Made by a program: the position numbers and the translations under genes. The notes under the pieces are model-generated. The model had not been told where the DNA came from, did no database searches, and saw only the letters and a list, made by a program, of their open reading frames with translations. Shown here in pieces: positions 17,372 to 26,303 of a stretch of DNA of 64,000 nucleotides (position 1 is the first letter of the stretch; each line of letters opens with the position of its first letter). This stretch comes from Parabacteroides gordonii MS-1 = DSM 23371 (GTDB taxonomy: Bacteria; Bacteroidota; Bacteroidia; Bacteroidales; Tannerellaceae): positions 3,794,749 to 3,858,748 of the forward strand of contig NZ_KQ033919.1 of NCBI RefSeq assembly GCF_000969825.1, in the 5' to 3' direction.

Positions 17372-18544
17372 CTAAAGCCTTTTTCTAATCTTCCCGATAA
17401 ATAACACATTATTATCATTCTCATTCAAAGAAGCAGCCAGCTCCCCGAGTTTCTTTTTGTCCTGGGCGGGGCATTTACCGGAAGCGAGATGAGTCTCTAT
17501 TTGTTCTGCCAGCTGTCCCGGTTCCAGATTCTGGATAAAATATCCACGGTAAAAGCGGTATCCCGGATTGGAGATCGGGAGATTTCCGTAGAAATCGTTT
17601 ACGAGGCGGAAATGGGAGGAGGCATTCTTTTGCGTATCTACCAATATGTCTCCACCATTTTCCGGACCGTTTTTCCTCCAATAGTAATAAGTAATTATAA
17701 AATGGTTTGGTAGTCTGTAATAAAAATGTACCGGTTTCTCTTTCGGATTCGGGAAAGTCATGGTGAATTCCGGCAATAGCCGGTTGCCGGCAGGATCGTA
17801 GACAAAGAGAGTGTCTATGTTGGTGTGGAAGAAATCGAAATCGTTGCAGTTTCTGGGAGAGAAAACTTCTCCGTTGAAGTCACTTACTTTTGTTGTTGCG
17901 GTTGCCGGGATTTGTTGCAGGATGTTACCTTCCGGATCCATGCGGAAAGCAAAATACTCTCCTTCGGCAAAAGGCATGTGCACGACCGATAAGGTGCCGT
18001 CTGTGTTTAAGTATATTTTGGGCTTGTTGAGTCTTGTGGGGAGCTTGATGTCTTTTATCCAACTGCCGTCTGTACTATACATCATGATTTTGTCGCCAAC
18101 AAAAGGAGAAAGAAAGATATGGCCGTTCTTTTCGTCGATGACTTCATCGTAGATGGAAATGGCATATTCTCCCGCCCCATTCCCCACGGAGCCGATATCA
18201 TGCAGGAACCTACCCTCTTTATCGAAAAGTTTGAAGGGGGCGCCTTCTTGCCGTACCCCGATATACTGGTCGGTGGCAAGGGTGAACCAGGCTTTAAACA
18301 TAGCTTTGTCGGAGTTGTCGAAATGTATGATTCGACAGTCGTCGATAAATTCGCTGAGCGGCACGTCGATGGTATCTTTCGCGAGGGCGAAGTCGCACAT
18401 GGTCAGTTTGTGCCCGTCTGTTTCAACAGTGGTGATACTTCCGTCGTTTGCTTTCTGCGTTTGTTGTTTCCGGGTGGAGGTGTCGCATGCTGATAAACAT
18501 CCTGCTAACAGGATGGAGGAGAGGAGTAGGCCAGTTGTTTTCAT
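17372..18544 (-). CDS. Six-bladed beta-propeller lipoprotein (BF3164-like)
   Basis: A 390-residue lipoprotein of a beta-propeller family common in Bacteroidales. The signal peptide carries lipobox-like LLAGC and, four residues later, LSAC; either Cys could be lipidated. After a short linker, residues about 50-370 show repeated blade patterns such as FDKEGRFLHDIGSVGNGAGEY, MYSTDGSWIKDI and VYDPAGNRLLPEF. The GxGxGEY element is typical of the family. The true start is the ATG at 18544, not the upstream in-frame codon at 18577, because the -7 box overlaps that position. The gene stands alone, leftward, between two repeat-rich spacers. Function is unknown; relatives are often found near regulatory or surface genes. 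Confidence 0.8.
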   Translation of the reverse strand: MKTTGLLLSSILLAGCLSACDTSTRKQQTQKANDGSITTVETDGHKLTMCDFALAKDTIDVPLSEFIDDCRIIHFDNSDKAMFKAWFTLATDQYIGVRQEGAPFKLFDKEGRFLHDIGSVGNGAGEYAISIYDEVIDEKNGHIFLSPFVGDKIMMYSTDGSWIKDIKLPTRLNKPKIYLNTDGTLSVVHMPFAEGEYFAFRMDPEGNILQQIPATATTKVSDFNGEVFSPRNCNDFDFFHTNIDTLFVYDPAGNRLLPEFTMTFPNPKEKPVHFYYRLPNHFIITYYYWRKNGPENGGDILVDTQKNASSHFRLVNDFYGNLPISNPGYRFYRGYFIQNLEPGQLAEQIETHLASGKCPAQDKKKLGELAASLNENDNNVLFIGKIRKRL

Positions 18545-18574
18545 ACAAGATCGTTTAAAGTTATTTACTGTATA

Positions 18575-18582
18575 CAAAAATA
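18575..18582 (-). promoter_or_regulatory. -7 box of the beta-propeller lipoprotein gene
   Basis: CAAAAATA reads TATTTTTG on the minus strand, matching TAnnTTTG, 31 bp before the start at 18544. Confidence 0.5.
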
Positions 18583-18930
18583 CGAATGATTCGTAATTAC
18601 GGGCTATTCGTACAGGAATGTTTGAGTCCGATTAAATTCTATTAACTGTTCCGGAGTAAGCTCCAACTTGTGTCACAAACTGTGGAACAAATACGCTGTT
18701 TTGTGCCTGTATTAGGTGGAAATGTGCCCGAAAAAGTGTTAAAAAGTGCCGTTTTTAAGGAACAAGTAGCTGCCAATATGCGTGTTTTTGCCGATTGTTT
18801 CCCGGGTAATGGGCAGGTAAAAGCCTGTTAAAAGGGGATTCGATGTAATTTGCTTGTTTTGGCTTTATTGTTTGATAATCTGTGTTTTATCTGTGAAATT
18901 GTTTTGAGGCGAGACTCCTCTTTTTAGTAA

Positions 18931-19084
18931 TTGGGGGCAGATGGGGGCGGCAAAAAGACCTTTTGGTAAACTTCTGTATAGTATGTTCCTTGTTCCATCT
19001 ATGAAAGGTTCGTAGATGGAACAAGGAACATCTTATTATAAAGTTTTCAAAACAGCCTTTTTGCTGCCCCCATCTGCCCCCCAA
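18931..19084. repeat. 154-bp near-perfect inverted repeat (long hairpin)
   Basis: The left arm 18931-19000 and the right arm 19014-19084 are about 70 bp each and complementary apart from roughly a dozen mismatches or small gaps. The outer ends read TTGGGGG-CAGATGGGGGC on both arms and the inner 18 bp (ATGTTCCTTGTTCCATCT) are a perfect match around a 13-base loop. It contains no gene. The shape fits a MITE-like or REP-like element, or a transcript folding into a very long stem. The rest of the 18600-18930 spacer holds nothing I recognise. Confidence 0.85.
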
Positions 19085-19089
19085 ATAAG

Positions 19090-19132
19090 AAAAAATGGCT
19101 GCCGCAGCTAATTTATTTTGCTGCGGCAGCCA
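19090..19132 (-). terminator. Terminator of hppA within a GCTGCNGCAGCC repeat cluster
   Basis: TGGCTGCCGCAGC (19096-19108) and GCTGCGGCAGCCA (19120-19132) form a 13-bp stem. On the minus strand six T follow (19090-19095). Related copies GTTGCCGCAGCC (19143-19154) and GGCTGCAGCAGTC (19163-19175) lie between it and the hppA stop. Confidence 0.8.
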
Positions 19133-19182
19133 CCAAAAATAGTTGCCGCAGCCACTAAAAACGGCTGCAGCAGTCATTTTAT

Positions 19183-21387
19183 TCAGAACAAGCTCCAAGC
19201 CACCGTCAATCCCGCCATCACGATGGCCACCATGCTCATCAGCTTGATTAGGATGTTCAGGCTCGGACCGGAAGTGTCTTTGAACGGATCGCCTACGGTA
19301 TCGCCTACTACGGTCGCTTTATGGGCTTCACTGCCTTTACCGCCGTGGTTGCCTTCTTCCACATGCTTCTTGGCGTTGTCCCAAGCTCCGCCGGCGTTTG
19401 CCATGAAGATAGCCAGAACAAATCCGGTACTCAGACCACCTATCAGCAAGCCGATCACTCCCGTTACACCGAATATAAGCCCTGTCAGGATCGGGGCGAT
19501 GATAGCCAGCAGAGAGGGAAGAACCATTTCATGCTGTGCCCCTTTGGTGGAGATCTCTACACAGCGGGCGTAATCCGGTTCTGCTTTGCCGGTCAGTATA
19601 CCCGGTATTTCACGGAACTGTCGGCGCACTTCTTCCACCATATGTCCGGCGGCACGGCCTACGGCATTCATTGTCAATCCGCAGAACATGAAAGCCATCA
19701 TCGAACCGATGAACATACCCGACAGCACTTTCGGGTTCATCAGCGTGACGTCATAATAGACCATAAAGTCGGAGAAAGAAGCTTTCGACACTTCTACCGT
19801 ACTGCCGTTGGCAAACGATAATACCGTTTCGCCCAGACGCAGCAGGCCGATTTTTATCTCTTCAATATAAGAAGCCAGCAGTGCCAGTCCCGTCAGGGCT
19901 GCCGAACCGATGGCAAAACCTTTACCGGTTGCCGCTGTGGTGTTTCCCAGCGAGTCGAGGGCGTCGGTACGTTTACGCACCTCTTTTCCCAATCCCGACA
20001 TTTCTGCATTTCCCCCGGCATTGTCGGCTATCGGCCCGTAAGCGTCGGTAGCCAGTGTGATACCCAGGGTAGAAAGCATTCCGACTGCGGCGATACCGAT
20101 GCCGTAAAGCCCCATTCCGGTATTGTTAAAGTCGAATCCGGAAGCAAAAAGGAACGAACAGATGATACCTACCACGACGGCCAATACCGGAATGGCTGTT
20201 GATAACATACCCAGTCCAAGCCCCGAGATAATGACGGTTGCCGGGCCTGTAAGTCCCGACTCCGATACCCGCTGTGTCGGTTTGAACGATTGTGAAGTAT
20301 AATATTCCGTGGCCTGTCCGATTACGATACCGACCAGCAGACCGATAATTACCGAGCAGCTGATCCAGAACCAGTTGTCGAGTCCCAGCAGATACAGGAT
20401 ACCGAACGTGGAGACGGCGATCAGGACGGAACTGAGATTGGTTCCGACAGCCAGTGCTTTCAGTAGTTGCCGGATCGTTGCATTCTCGTTTGTACGCACG
20501 GCAAAGATACCGATAATGGAAAGGACGATCCCGACAGCGGCGATCAGCATCGGGGCGATCACGGCTTTATATTGCATTTCTACATTTCCGGAAGAAACGA
20601 AAGCCGCAGCTCCCAGGGCAGCAGTGGCGAGGATTGAGCCGCAGTACGACTCGTAGAGGTCGGCGCCCATACCGGCAACGTCGCCTACATTATCACCCAC
20701 ATTGTCGGCGATGGTGGCCGGGTTGCGTGGATCGTCTTCCGGAATGCCGGCTTCCACCTTTCCTACCAGATCGGCACCCACGTCGGCAGCTTTGGTATAG
20801 ATACCGCCACCCACACGGGCAAAAAGCGCCTGGGTGGATGCTCCCATTCCGAAGGTAAGCATGGTGGTGGTGATAATAGTCAGTTTATGTGTAGGGTTTA
20901 ATGCTTCGTCGGGGATAAGGGCATTCAGCAGGAAATACCAGAAGGATATATCTAACAGTCCGAGCCCGACAACCACGAGCCCCATCACAGCCCCGCTGCG
21001 GAAAGCCACCTGCAACCCTTTGTTGAGCGATGTACGGGCGGCATTGGCGGTGCGGGCGGAAGCGTAGGTGGCTGTTTTCATTCCCAAAAATCCGGCCAGT
21101 CCTGAGAAGAAACCGCCGGTCAGGAAAGCAACGGGTACCCATTCGTTCTGCACCCCGAAGCCATAAGCCATAATTGAAAACAAGATAACCAAAACAAGAA
21201 AGACAGAGGCAACAACCTTGTATTGTTGTTTCAGGTACGACATCGCACCTTCACGTACGTATGAAGCGATTTTAGCCATCGTTTCCGTTCCTTCACTCTC
21301 TTTCATCATTTGCCGGAAGAAGAACCAAGCAAATACCAGCGCCAGGATCGACGCAACAGGAATAATCCAGAAAATACTTGTTATCAT
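19183..21387 (-). CDS. hppA: Membrane-bound ion-pumping pyrophosphatase, K+-dependent type
   Basis: Integral-membrane pyrophosphatase that couples PPi hydrolysis to Na+ and/or H+ export. It is 734 residues with about 16 hydrophobic segments. The catalytic loops are clear: [20 protein letters not shown], then [20 protein letters not shown], and near the C-terminus [15 protein letters not shown] with [18 protein letters not shown]. The [10 protein letters not shown] segment has Ala where K+-independent enzymes carry Lys, so it should be K+-dependent. Gut Bacteroides homologues pump Na+, and sometimes also H+. It lies alone, leftward, and is closed by a strong terminator. Ion specificity is inferred. 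Confidence 0.95.
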   Translation of the reverse strand: MITSIFWIIPVASILALVFAWFFFRQMMKESEGTETMAKIASYVREGAMSYLKQQYKVVASVFLVLVILFSIMAYGFGVQNEWVPVAFLTGGFFSGLAGFLGMKTATYASARTANAARTSLNKGLQVAFRSGAVMGLVVVGLGLLDISFWYFLLNALIPDEALNPTHKLTIITTTMLTFGMGASTQALFARVGGGIYTKAADVGADLVGKVEAGIPEDDPRNPATIADNVGDNVGDVAGMGADLYESYCGSILATAALGAAAFVSSGNVEMQYKAVIAPMLIAAVGIVLSIIGIFAVRTNENATIRQLLKALAVGTNLSSVLIAVSTFGILYLLGLDNWFWISCSVIIGLLVGIVIGQATEYYTSQSFKPTQRVSESGLTGPATVIISGLGLGMLSTAIPVLAVVVGIICSFLFASGFDFNNTGMGLYGIGIAAVGMLSTLGITLATDAYGPIADNAGGNAEMSGLGKEVRKRTDALDSLGNTTAATGKGFAIGSAALTGLALLASYIEEIKIGLLRLGETVLSFANGSTVEVSKASFSDFMVYYDVTLMNPKVLSGMFIGSMMAFMFCGLTMNAVGRAAGHMVEEVRRQFREIPGILTGKAEPDYARCVEISTKGAQHEMVLPSLLAIIAPILTGLIFGVTGVIGLLIGGLSTGFVLAIFMANAGGAWDNAKKHVEEGNHGGKGSEAHKATVVGDTVGDPFKDTSGPSLNILIKLMSMVAIVMAGLTVAWSLF

Positions 21388-21566
21388 AGCAGTTCGATTT
21401 AAAAGTAATTCAGTCTTAATCGTTTCATGACAAGCCTTTCAAGGTCTTGTTTCATGCCCTGTAAATGTAAGAAAAATAAAGTTGCAGAGAAACTTTTTTA
21501 AGAATAATACTGTTTCATACTAAAAAAAACATCATATTTGCCACTGCTAAAGAGAAGAAACATACA

Positions 21567-22406
21567 ATGACGCAAGAATCGAACCATACGACCTATAAGT
21601 TGGGCCTGGCTCTGAGTGGAGGAGGCGCGAAAGGATTTGCACACATCGGAGTGTTTAAATTGTTGGAAGAGTGTGGATTGATGCCGGATGTGATCGTTGG
21701 AACGAGCGTCGGTGCGTTGATGGGTGCCCTGTTTGCCGACGGTTATACGGCCGACGAGATAAAAGAACTCTTTAGCGGCCGCGAATTCTCCGAGTTTGCA
21801 CAGCTCCAACTTCCCAAGTCCGGATTGTTCGACAGCAAACGCTTCCGGCATTTCCTACGACGCCATTTAAGGGCAAAAACGTTTGAAGAACTAAAGACTC
21901 CTCTGATCGTAATGGCTACCGACCTCGATAATGGCGAAAGCCACGAGTTTCGCAGCGGGCCGATCGTGGAAGCGGTGACCGCTTCGTGCAGTATCCCGAT
22001 TATTTTCAGCCCTGTGGTTATCAATGGGGTGCATTATGTTGACGGAGGCTTGTTCCATAACTTCCCGGTATCCATTATTCGCGACTCGTGCGAAAGGGTG
22101 ATCGGGGTAAACGTGAGTCCGCTTATTTCGCAGAAATATAAGCAGACGATCTTTCATATCGCAGAGCGTTCATACCATTATATGTTCCGTGCCAATACGA
22201 TAGAAGACCGTGAAATGTGTGACGTGCTGATCGAAGCGGAGGAGTTCGGCATGTATAAAACGTTCGATCTGGAGAATGTGGATCAGATATCTAAAATCGG
22301 TTATTCTGCCGCTGTCCGTGCATTCGAACTGGTGATACAAGAGAATAAATATGAAACCCTGGTGAAAGCAATTACGGAGCATAAGACGAATATCCTTATG
22401 CCGTAA
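21567..22406 (+). CDS. Patatin-like phospholipase (RssA/YlbK-like)
   Basis: A 279-residue cytoplasmic serine acyl hydrolase of the patatin family. The oxyanion-hole motif is GGGAKG (residues 18-23), the nucleophile elbow GTSVG has Ser47, and the catalytic Asp is Asp159 in VDGG. There is no signal peptide, as expected for the short RssA/YlbK-type bacterial patatins. A CATATTTG sequence just upstream (21533-21540) is one base off the -7 consensus. The GH13 gene follows on the same strand after 59 bp, so the two could be co-transcribed, though a GC-rich palindrome (AAGCCGGGCCCGGCTT, 22405-22420) lies at the boundary. The lipid substrate is unknown. Confidence 0.9.
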   Translation: MTQESNHTTYKLGLALSGGGAKGFAHIGVFKLLEECGLMPDVIVGTSVGALMGALFADGYTADEIKELFSGREFSEFAQLQLPKSGLFDSKRFRHFLRRHLRAKTFEELKTPLIVMATDLDNGESHEFRSGPIVEAVTASCSIPIIFSPVVINGVHYVDGGLFHNFPVSIIRDSCERVIGVNVSPLISQKYKQTIFHIAERSYHYMFRANTIEDREMCDVLIEAEEFGMYKTFDLENVDQISKIGYSAAVRAFELVIQENKYETLVKAITEHKTNILMP

Positions 22407-22465
22407 GCCGGGCCCGGCTTGGGGCCGGAACTACTTTCACCGATAATTTAAAGTTGATAAAGGCG

Positions 22466-24163
22466 ATGAAACAAAAGGACAAAATGGTTATATATCAGGT
22501 TTTTCCCCGTTGGTTCGGAAATTCGACATATCCGTTGGTCAAGAACGGTAGTATTACGGAAAACGGAGTGGGTAAATTCTCCGCATTTACCCCTACGGCT
22601 CTGGCCAGAATCAAGGAACTGGGAACTTCCCACATTTGGTATACAGGCGTGATAGAGCATGCCACACAGACTGATTACACCGCTTATCAGATACATAAGG
22701 ATCATTCGGACGTTGTGAAAGGCAAGGCCGGTTCCCCTTATGCCATCAAAGATTATTATGATATCGATCCCGATTTGGCCGACCGCGTGCCGAACCGTAT
22801 GAAGGAGTTTGAAGCCCTTGTGAAACGGACGCATGATGCCGGGATGAAAGTGATCATCGATTTTGTCCCTAACCATGTGGCGCGCGAATATCATTCGGAT
22901 GCACGTCTTTCGTATGTGGAAGACCTCGGGCAACACGATAACACATCGAAGGCTTTCGATATAAACAATAACTTCTATTATATACCCGGACAACCTTTGC
23001 AGTTGCATTTCGGGGATAACCAGGAAGATTTCGAATATAGCGAGTTCCCGGCCAAAGTAACCGGTAACAACCATTTTGATGCCTCTCCCGGCAAGAACGA
23101 CTGGTATGAAACAGTAAAGCTGAACTATGGGGTGGATTATGTGAACGGGGGTATTTGCCATTTCAACCCGATACCGAATACGTGGACGAAGATGCTCGAT
23201 ATCCTGCTGTTCTGGGCGGATAAAGGCATTGACGGCTTCCGTTGCGACATGGCGGAAATGGTTCCGGTAGAATTCTGGAACTGGGTAATCCCAAAGGTGA
23301 AAGAGAAGCATGATGTCTGTTTCATTGCCGAAGTATATAATCCTAACGAATACCGTAATTATATCTTCAACGGTCATTTCGATTATCTGTATGACAAGGT
23401 AGGCCTTTACGATACCGTGCGTGCGGTTATGTGCGACCAGGCTCCGGCTACCAATATTTCCGGTTGCTGGCAGGCGTTGGAAGGTATTCAGTCTCATATG
23501 TTGAACTTCCTCGAAAACCATGACGAACAACGTGTGGCTTCTTATTTCTTTGCTGGTGATCCGCGTCCGGGTATTCCGGGACTGATCGTGTCGGCTACTC
23601 TGAATACCAACCCTGTGATGATTTATAGCGGACAGGAATTGGGCGAACCGGGTATGGACGAAGAAGGTTTCAGCGGACGTGACGGACGCACTACGATATT
23701 CGATTACTGGAGTGTGGAAAGCCTGCGTAACTGGATGAATGACGGTGCTTTCGACGGCGGTAAACTGACTTCAGAACAGCGTCTCCTTCGCTCGCAATAT
23801 GCTAAAATACTGAACGTGGCTAAAACGGAGCAGGTGATTTCCCAGGGTGCCTTCTACGACCTGATGTATGCCAACTCGCGCAACCCGTATTTTAATACGA
23901 GCCGCCAGTATGTCTTTATGCGTAAATACCAGAAGGAAGTGCTGTTGGTTGTTGTCAATTTCGATAAGAATGAACAGACCGTACGGGTGAAAATTCCATC
24001 GGAAGCGTTTCAATCACTGGGATTTGATGATAACAAAGCGGCTGTCCTGACCGATTTACTGACAGGAGAGACAAGTATCAGTACCCTGACGGCTGCATGT
24101 CCGTATCAGGTCTCTCTTTCGGCCTATTCGGGTAAGTTACTGAAGTTTACGTATAAGAAATAA
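22466..24163 (+). CDS. GH13 alpha-amylase-family enzyme, cytoplasmic
   Basis: A 565-residue alpha-glucan-active enzyme of the GH13 clan. There is no signal peptide, so it acts in the cytoplasm, for example on glycogen or imported maltooligosaccharides. The four GH13 regions are visible: VIIDFVPNHV; GFRCDMAEM with the nucleophile Asp261; CFIAEVYNP with the acid/base Glu289; and FLENHDEQRV with Asp353. A beta-sandwich C-domain follows from about residue 470. The ATG at 22466 has an AAAGG ribosome-site-like sequence upstream and is preferred over an in-frame TTG at 22454. Whether it is a hydrolase or a transferase cannot be decided from motifs alone. Confidence 0.92.
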   Translation: MKQKDKMVIYQVFPRWFGNSTYPLVKNGSITENGVGKFSAFTPTALARIKELGTSHIWYTGVIEHATQTDYTAYQIHKDHSDVVKGKAGSPYAIKDYYDIDPDLADRVPNRMKEFEALVKRTHDAGMKVIIDFVPNHVAREYHSDARLSYVEDLGQHDNTSKAFDINNNFYYIPGQPLQLHFGDNQEDFEYSEFPAKVTGNNHFDASPGKNDWYETVKLNYGVDYVNGGICHFNPIPNTWTKMLDILLFWADKGIDGFRCDMAEMVPVEFWNWVIPKVKEKHDVCFIAEVYNPNEYRNYIFNGHFDYLYDKVGLYDTVRAVMCDQAPATNISGCWQALEGIQSHMLNFLENHDEQRVASYFFAGDPRPGIPGLIVSATLNTNPVMIYSGQELGEPGMDEEGFSGRDGRTTIFDYWSVESLRNWMNDGAFDGGKLTSEQRLLRSQYAKILNVAKTEQVISQGAFYDLMYANSRNPYFNTSRQYVFMRKYQKEVLLVVVNFDKNEQTVRVKIPSEAFQSLGFDDNKAAVLTDLLTGETSISTLTAACPYQVSLSAYSGKLLKFTYKK

Positions 24164-24177
24164 TCTGTTTACATACG

Positions 24178-24230
24178 GAAAACGAGTAGGAAGGGCGGGG
24201 GTGACTCGCCCTTCTTGTTGAAAGTTTTCC
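24178..24230 (+). terminator. Terminator after GH13 gene
   Basis: GAAGGGCG (24190-24197) pairs with CGCCCTTC (24207-24214), and the flanks GGAAAAC and GTTTTCC extend the stem with an internal loop. It closes the patatin-GH13 unit before the prs promoter. Confidence 0.75.
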
Positions 24231-24262
24231 TAAGATAAAGAGATAATTGCAAATAAGTTTTG

Positions 24263-24270
24263 TACTTTTG
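24263..24270 (+). promoter_or_regulatory. -7 box of prs
   Basis: TACTTTTG matches TAnnTTTG, 44 bp before the prs start. A TTG lies closer than the usual -33 spacing, so the upstream box is uncertain. Confidence 0.6.
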
Positions 24271-24314
24271 CACCACAATTCAAATCTATTTACTTAAGAT
24301 AAATATTCGGAATA

Positions 24315-25256
24315 ATGAGTGCACAAACTCCTTTCTTGGTGTTTTCGGGAACCAACTCCCGGTATCTTGCAGAGAAAATTTGCAATAGTCTTGGTTGTCC
24401 TCTGGGACAGATGAACATTCAACATTTTGCTGACGGTGAGTTTTCGGTTTCTTACGAAGAGTCTATCCGTGGTCGCGATGTGTTCCTGGTTCAATCAACA
24501 TTTCCTAATTCGGACAATCTGATGGAGCTTCTCCTGATGATTGACGCTGCTAAACGTGCTTCTGCACACTCTGTGATAGCCGTAGTTCCTTATTTCGGTT
24601 GGGCTCGCCAGGACAGAAAGGATAAACCCCGTGTGTCTATCGGTGCGAAACTGATCGCTGATATGTTAAGTACAGCCGGTATCGACCGTTTGATTACGAT
24701 GGACTTACATGCAGACCAGATCCAGGGCTTCTTTAATGTTCCGGTGGATCACCTGTATGCTTCTTCTATTTTCCTTGATTACATTAAATCGGAACTGCCG
24801 TTGGAGAATTTGTGTATCGCAACTCCCGACGTAGGTGGTACGAAACGTGCCAGCAGCTATTCTAAATATCTTGGCTTGCCGATGGTTATTTGCCATAAGT
24901 CCCGTCTTCGTGCAAACGAAGTGGCTGAAATGCGTATCATTGGTGATGTGGAAGGTCTGGATGTGCTGTTAGTTGACGATATGGTGGACACAGCCGGTAC
25001 GATCACGAAGGCTGCCAACCTGATGTTGGAGAACGGTGCGAAGTCTGTACGTGCTATTGCCAGCCACGCTGTTATGTCTGATCCGGCTTCAACACGTGTC
25101 GACCAGTCTGCATTGGCAGAAATGATCTTTACAGACTCTATCCCTTACGCTAAGAAATGCGAAAAGGTAAAGGTCCTGTCTGTTGCCGATATGTTTGCCG
25201 AAGCAATCCGTCGTGTTTGCAGTGGCGAGTCTATCAGTTCTTTGTACGCTATTTAA
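24315..25256 (+). CDS. prs: Ribose-phosphate pyrophosphokinase (PRPP synthetase)
   Basis: Makes PRPP from ribose 5-phosphate and ATP, feeding purine, pyrimidine, NAD, His and Trp synthesis. It is 313 residues, the standard class I length. Landmarks are FADGEFSV, the ATP-loop region YFGWARQDRK with its basic residues, the MDLHADQIQGFF metal-site region, and the PRPP-binding loop LLVDDMVDTAGT. It is a single-gene unit with its own promoter and a strong terminator. Nothing unusual is seen in it. Confidence 0.97.
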   Translation: MSAQTPFLVFSGTNSRYLAEKICNSLGCPLGQMNIQHFADGEFSVSYEESIRGRDVFLVQSTFPNSDNLMELLLMIDAAKRASAHSVIAVVPYFGWARQDRKDKPRVSIGAKLIADMLSTAGIDRLITMDLHADQIQGFFNVPVDHLYASSIFLDYIKSELPLENLCIATPDVGGTKRASSYSKYLGLPMVICHKSRLRANEVAEMRIIGDVEGLDVLLVDDMVDTAGTITKAANLMLENGAKSVRAIASHAVMSDPASTRVDQSALAEMIFTDSIPYAKKCEKVKVLSVADMFAEAIRRVCSGESISSLYAI

Positions 25257-25274
25257 TCATTGTACATAATATAA

Positions 25275-25320
25275 AACAGGCACGGAATGCACATTCAGTT
25301 GTGTTTCCGTGCCTGTTTTT
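25275..25320. terminator. Bidirectional terminator between prs and the leftward operon
   Basis: AACAGGCACGGAA (25275-25287) and TTCCGTGCCTGTT (25305-25317) form a perfect 13-bp stem. T-rich sequence follows on the plus strand. Confidence 0.9.
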
Positions 25321-25324
25321 ATGT

Positions 25325-25609
25325 TTAGTCTCCGATATATCCTTTCAGGGCATTCACATAGTTTTCGAAGGCTTGCCGGCCTGCGAGCGTTATCCGGCAG
25401 GTGGTGCGGGGCTTCTTTCCGACGAAACTTTTCTCAACTTCTATATAGCCGGCTTCGTTCAGTTTATCTATCTGGACACTCAGGTTACCGGCTGTTGCCT
25501 GTGTCTTTTCCCGCAGATAGACGAAATCCGCCTCTTCGACCGACAGAAGTATAGACATCACGGCGAGCCGTAATTGTGAGTGGAGTAGTGGATCTAGTTC
25601 TTTAAACAT
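25325..25609 (-). CDS. Small winged-helix transcriptional regulator
   Basis: A 94-residue protein consisting of a single winged-helix DNA-binding domain of the MarR/PadR-like HTH_34 type. The helix-turn-helix lies around residues 28-60 (YLREKTQATAGNLSVQIDKL) and the wing around residues 60-75 (EVEKSFVGKKPRTTCRI). It has no separate ligand-binding domain. Its start overlaps the end of the membrane-protein gene by 16 bp, so translation is probably coupled. It is the last gene of the leftward cluster 29073-25325 and is a candidate binder of the two matching palindromes in that cluster's promoter. That link is inferred from position. Confidence 0.8.
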   Translation of the reverse strand: MFKELDPLLHSQLRLAVMSILLSVEEADFVYLREKTQATAGNLSVQIDKLNEAGYIEVEKSFVGKKPRTTCRITLAGRQAFENYVNALKGYIGD

Positions 25610-26223
25610 TGCTTCTTGGCTTTATGATTGACGATATGTCCGGGTATGATCATCATAAACACGAACGATAAACCGAAGTAAAGATACCACAAAAGTGTTA
25701 CTTTAGTGCCTATCATTAGCATGGTTAGCATATATATTGCTATGATAAATGCAATAAGAGGACTATATGTCATCCAGCGTTCTTGTATTATAATGCCTGT
25801 AATGGCAGTCCCAAGTCCGCAATAGATCAGGGACAGCGGTAACATAAGCATAAAATCTGCGTGTCTGGCGAATGTGAATTCCATAACACCGATCGTTAGA
25901 AAAGTGATGATGAACATATATCCCATTACTTGCCATACCTGTGAGATCACTTTGTCTGTATAGGTTACGACTTTCGGCTTATTTTGCCGTTTTCTATAAG
26001 AGATTACCGGCCATACGACAAACATCAGCATCCATCCCCAACTCCACATAAAGTTGTGTGTGAAGTTTATCAATAGGAACAGTATAACTGATAAGGCTGT
26101 TGTAAAATATCCCCAAAACAGCATGATGTTTCCCTGTCCCATCTCCATGTTTTTTTTGCTGGAGTTTATCATCTGTGTGATGAGTGTCAGGCTTTCTTTC
26201 TCGTTTAATGTTCTTTCTTCCAT
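25594..26223 (-). CDS. Multi-pass membrane protein, regulator partner
   Basis: A 209-residue integral-membrane protein with about six hydrophobic segments (two near residues 30-75 and four over residues 95-195), a cytoplasmic acidic N-terminus (MEERTLNEKESLTLITQMI) and a basic C-terminus. I do not recognise a function; such proteins are often encoded just before an HTH_34-type regulator in Bacteroidales and may sense or modulate its signal. The start at 26223 is chosen because the promoter at 26263-26293 would begin transcription near 26256; ATG codons at 26250 and 26277 are in frame but leave almost no leader. It overlaps the regulator gene by 16 bp. Confidence 0.7.
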   Translation of the reverse strand: MEERTLNEKESLTLITQMINSSKKNMEMGQGNIMLFWGYFTTALSVILFLLINFTHNFMWSWGWMLMFVVWPVISYRKRQNKPKVVTYTDKVISQVWQVMGYMFIITFLTIGVMEFTFARHADFMLMLPLSLIYCGLGTAITGIIIQERWMTYSPLIAFIIAIYMLTMLMIGTKVTLLWYLYFGLSFVFMMIIPGHIVNHKAKKQCLKN

Positions 26224-26262
26224 GATTATATTTGTTTTTATTTTGTTCATACTATGTTTGTT

Positions 26263-26293
26263 CAAAGATAATGTCATTGTTTTTAACAGTCAA
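26263..26293 (-). promoter_or_regulatory. Internal promoter upstream of the membrane protein/regulator pair
   Basis: On the minus strand -33 TTG (26291-26293) lies 20 bp before -7 TATCTTTG (26263-26270). This lets the membrane protein and regulator be made independently of the upstream receptor genes. The palindromic operator seen at 29187-29203 is absent here. Confidence 0.7.
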
Positions 26294-26303
26294 TCATTCC
26301 GGT

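Noticed and set aside
17269-17388. 39-codon plus-strand reading frame before the beta-propeller lipoprotein gene
   Set aside because: No promoter, ribosome site or recognisable family, and it overlaps the end of the opposite-strand lipoprotein gene by 17 bp.
22448-23530. 360-codon open frame antisense to the GH13 gene
   Set aside because: It is a shadow of the GH13 coding strand, which has all catalytic motifs; the antisense translation has no family-like pattern or promoter.
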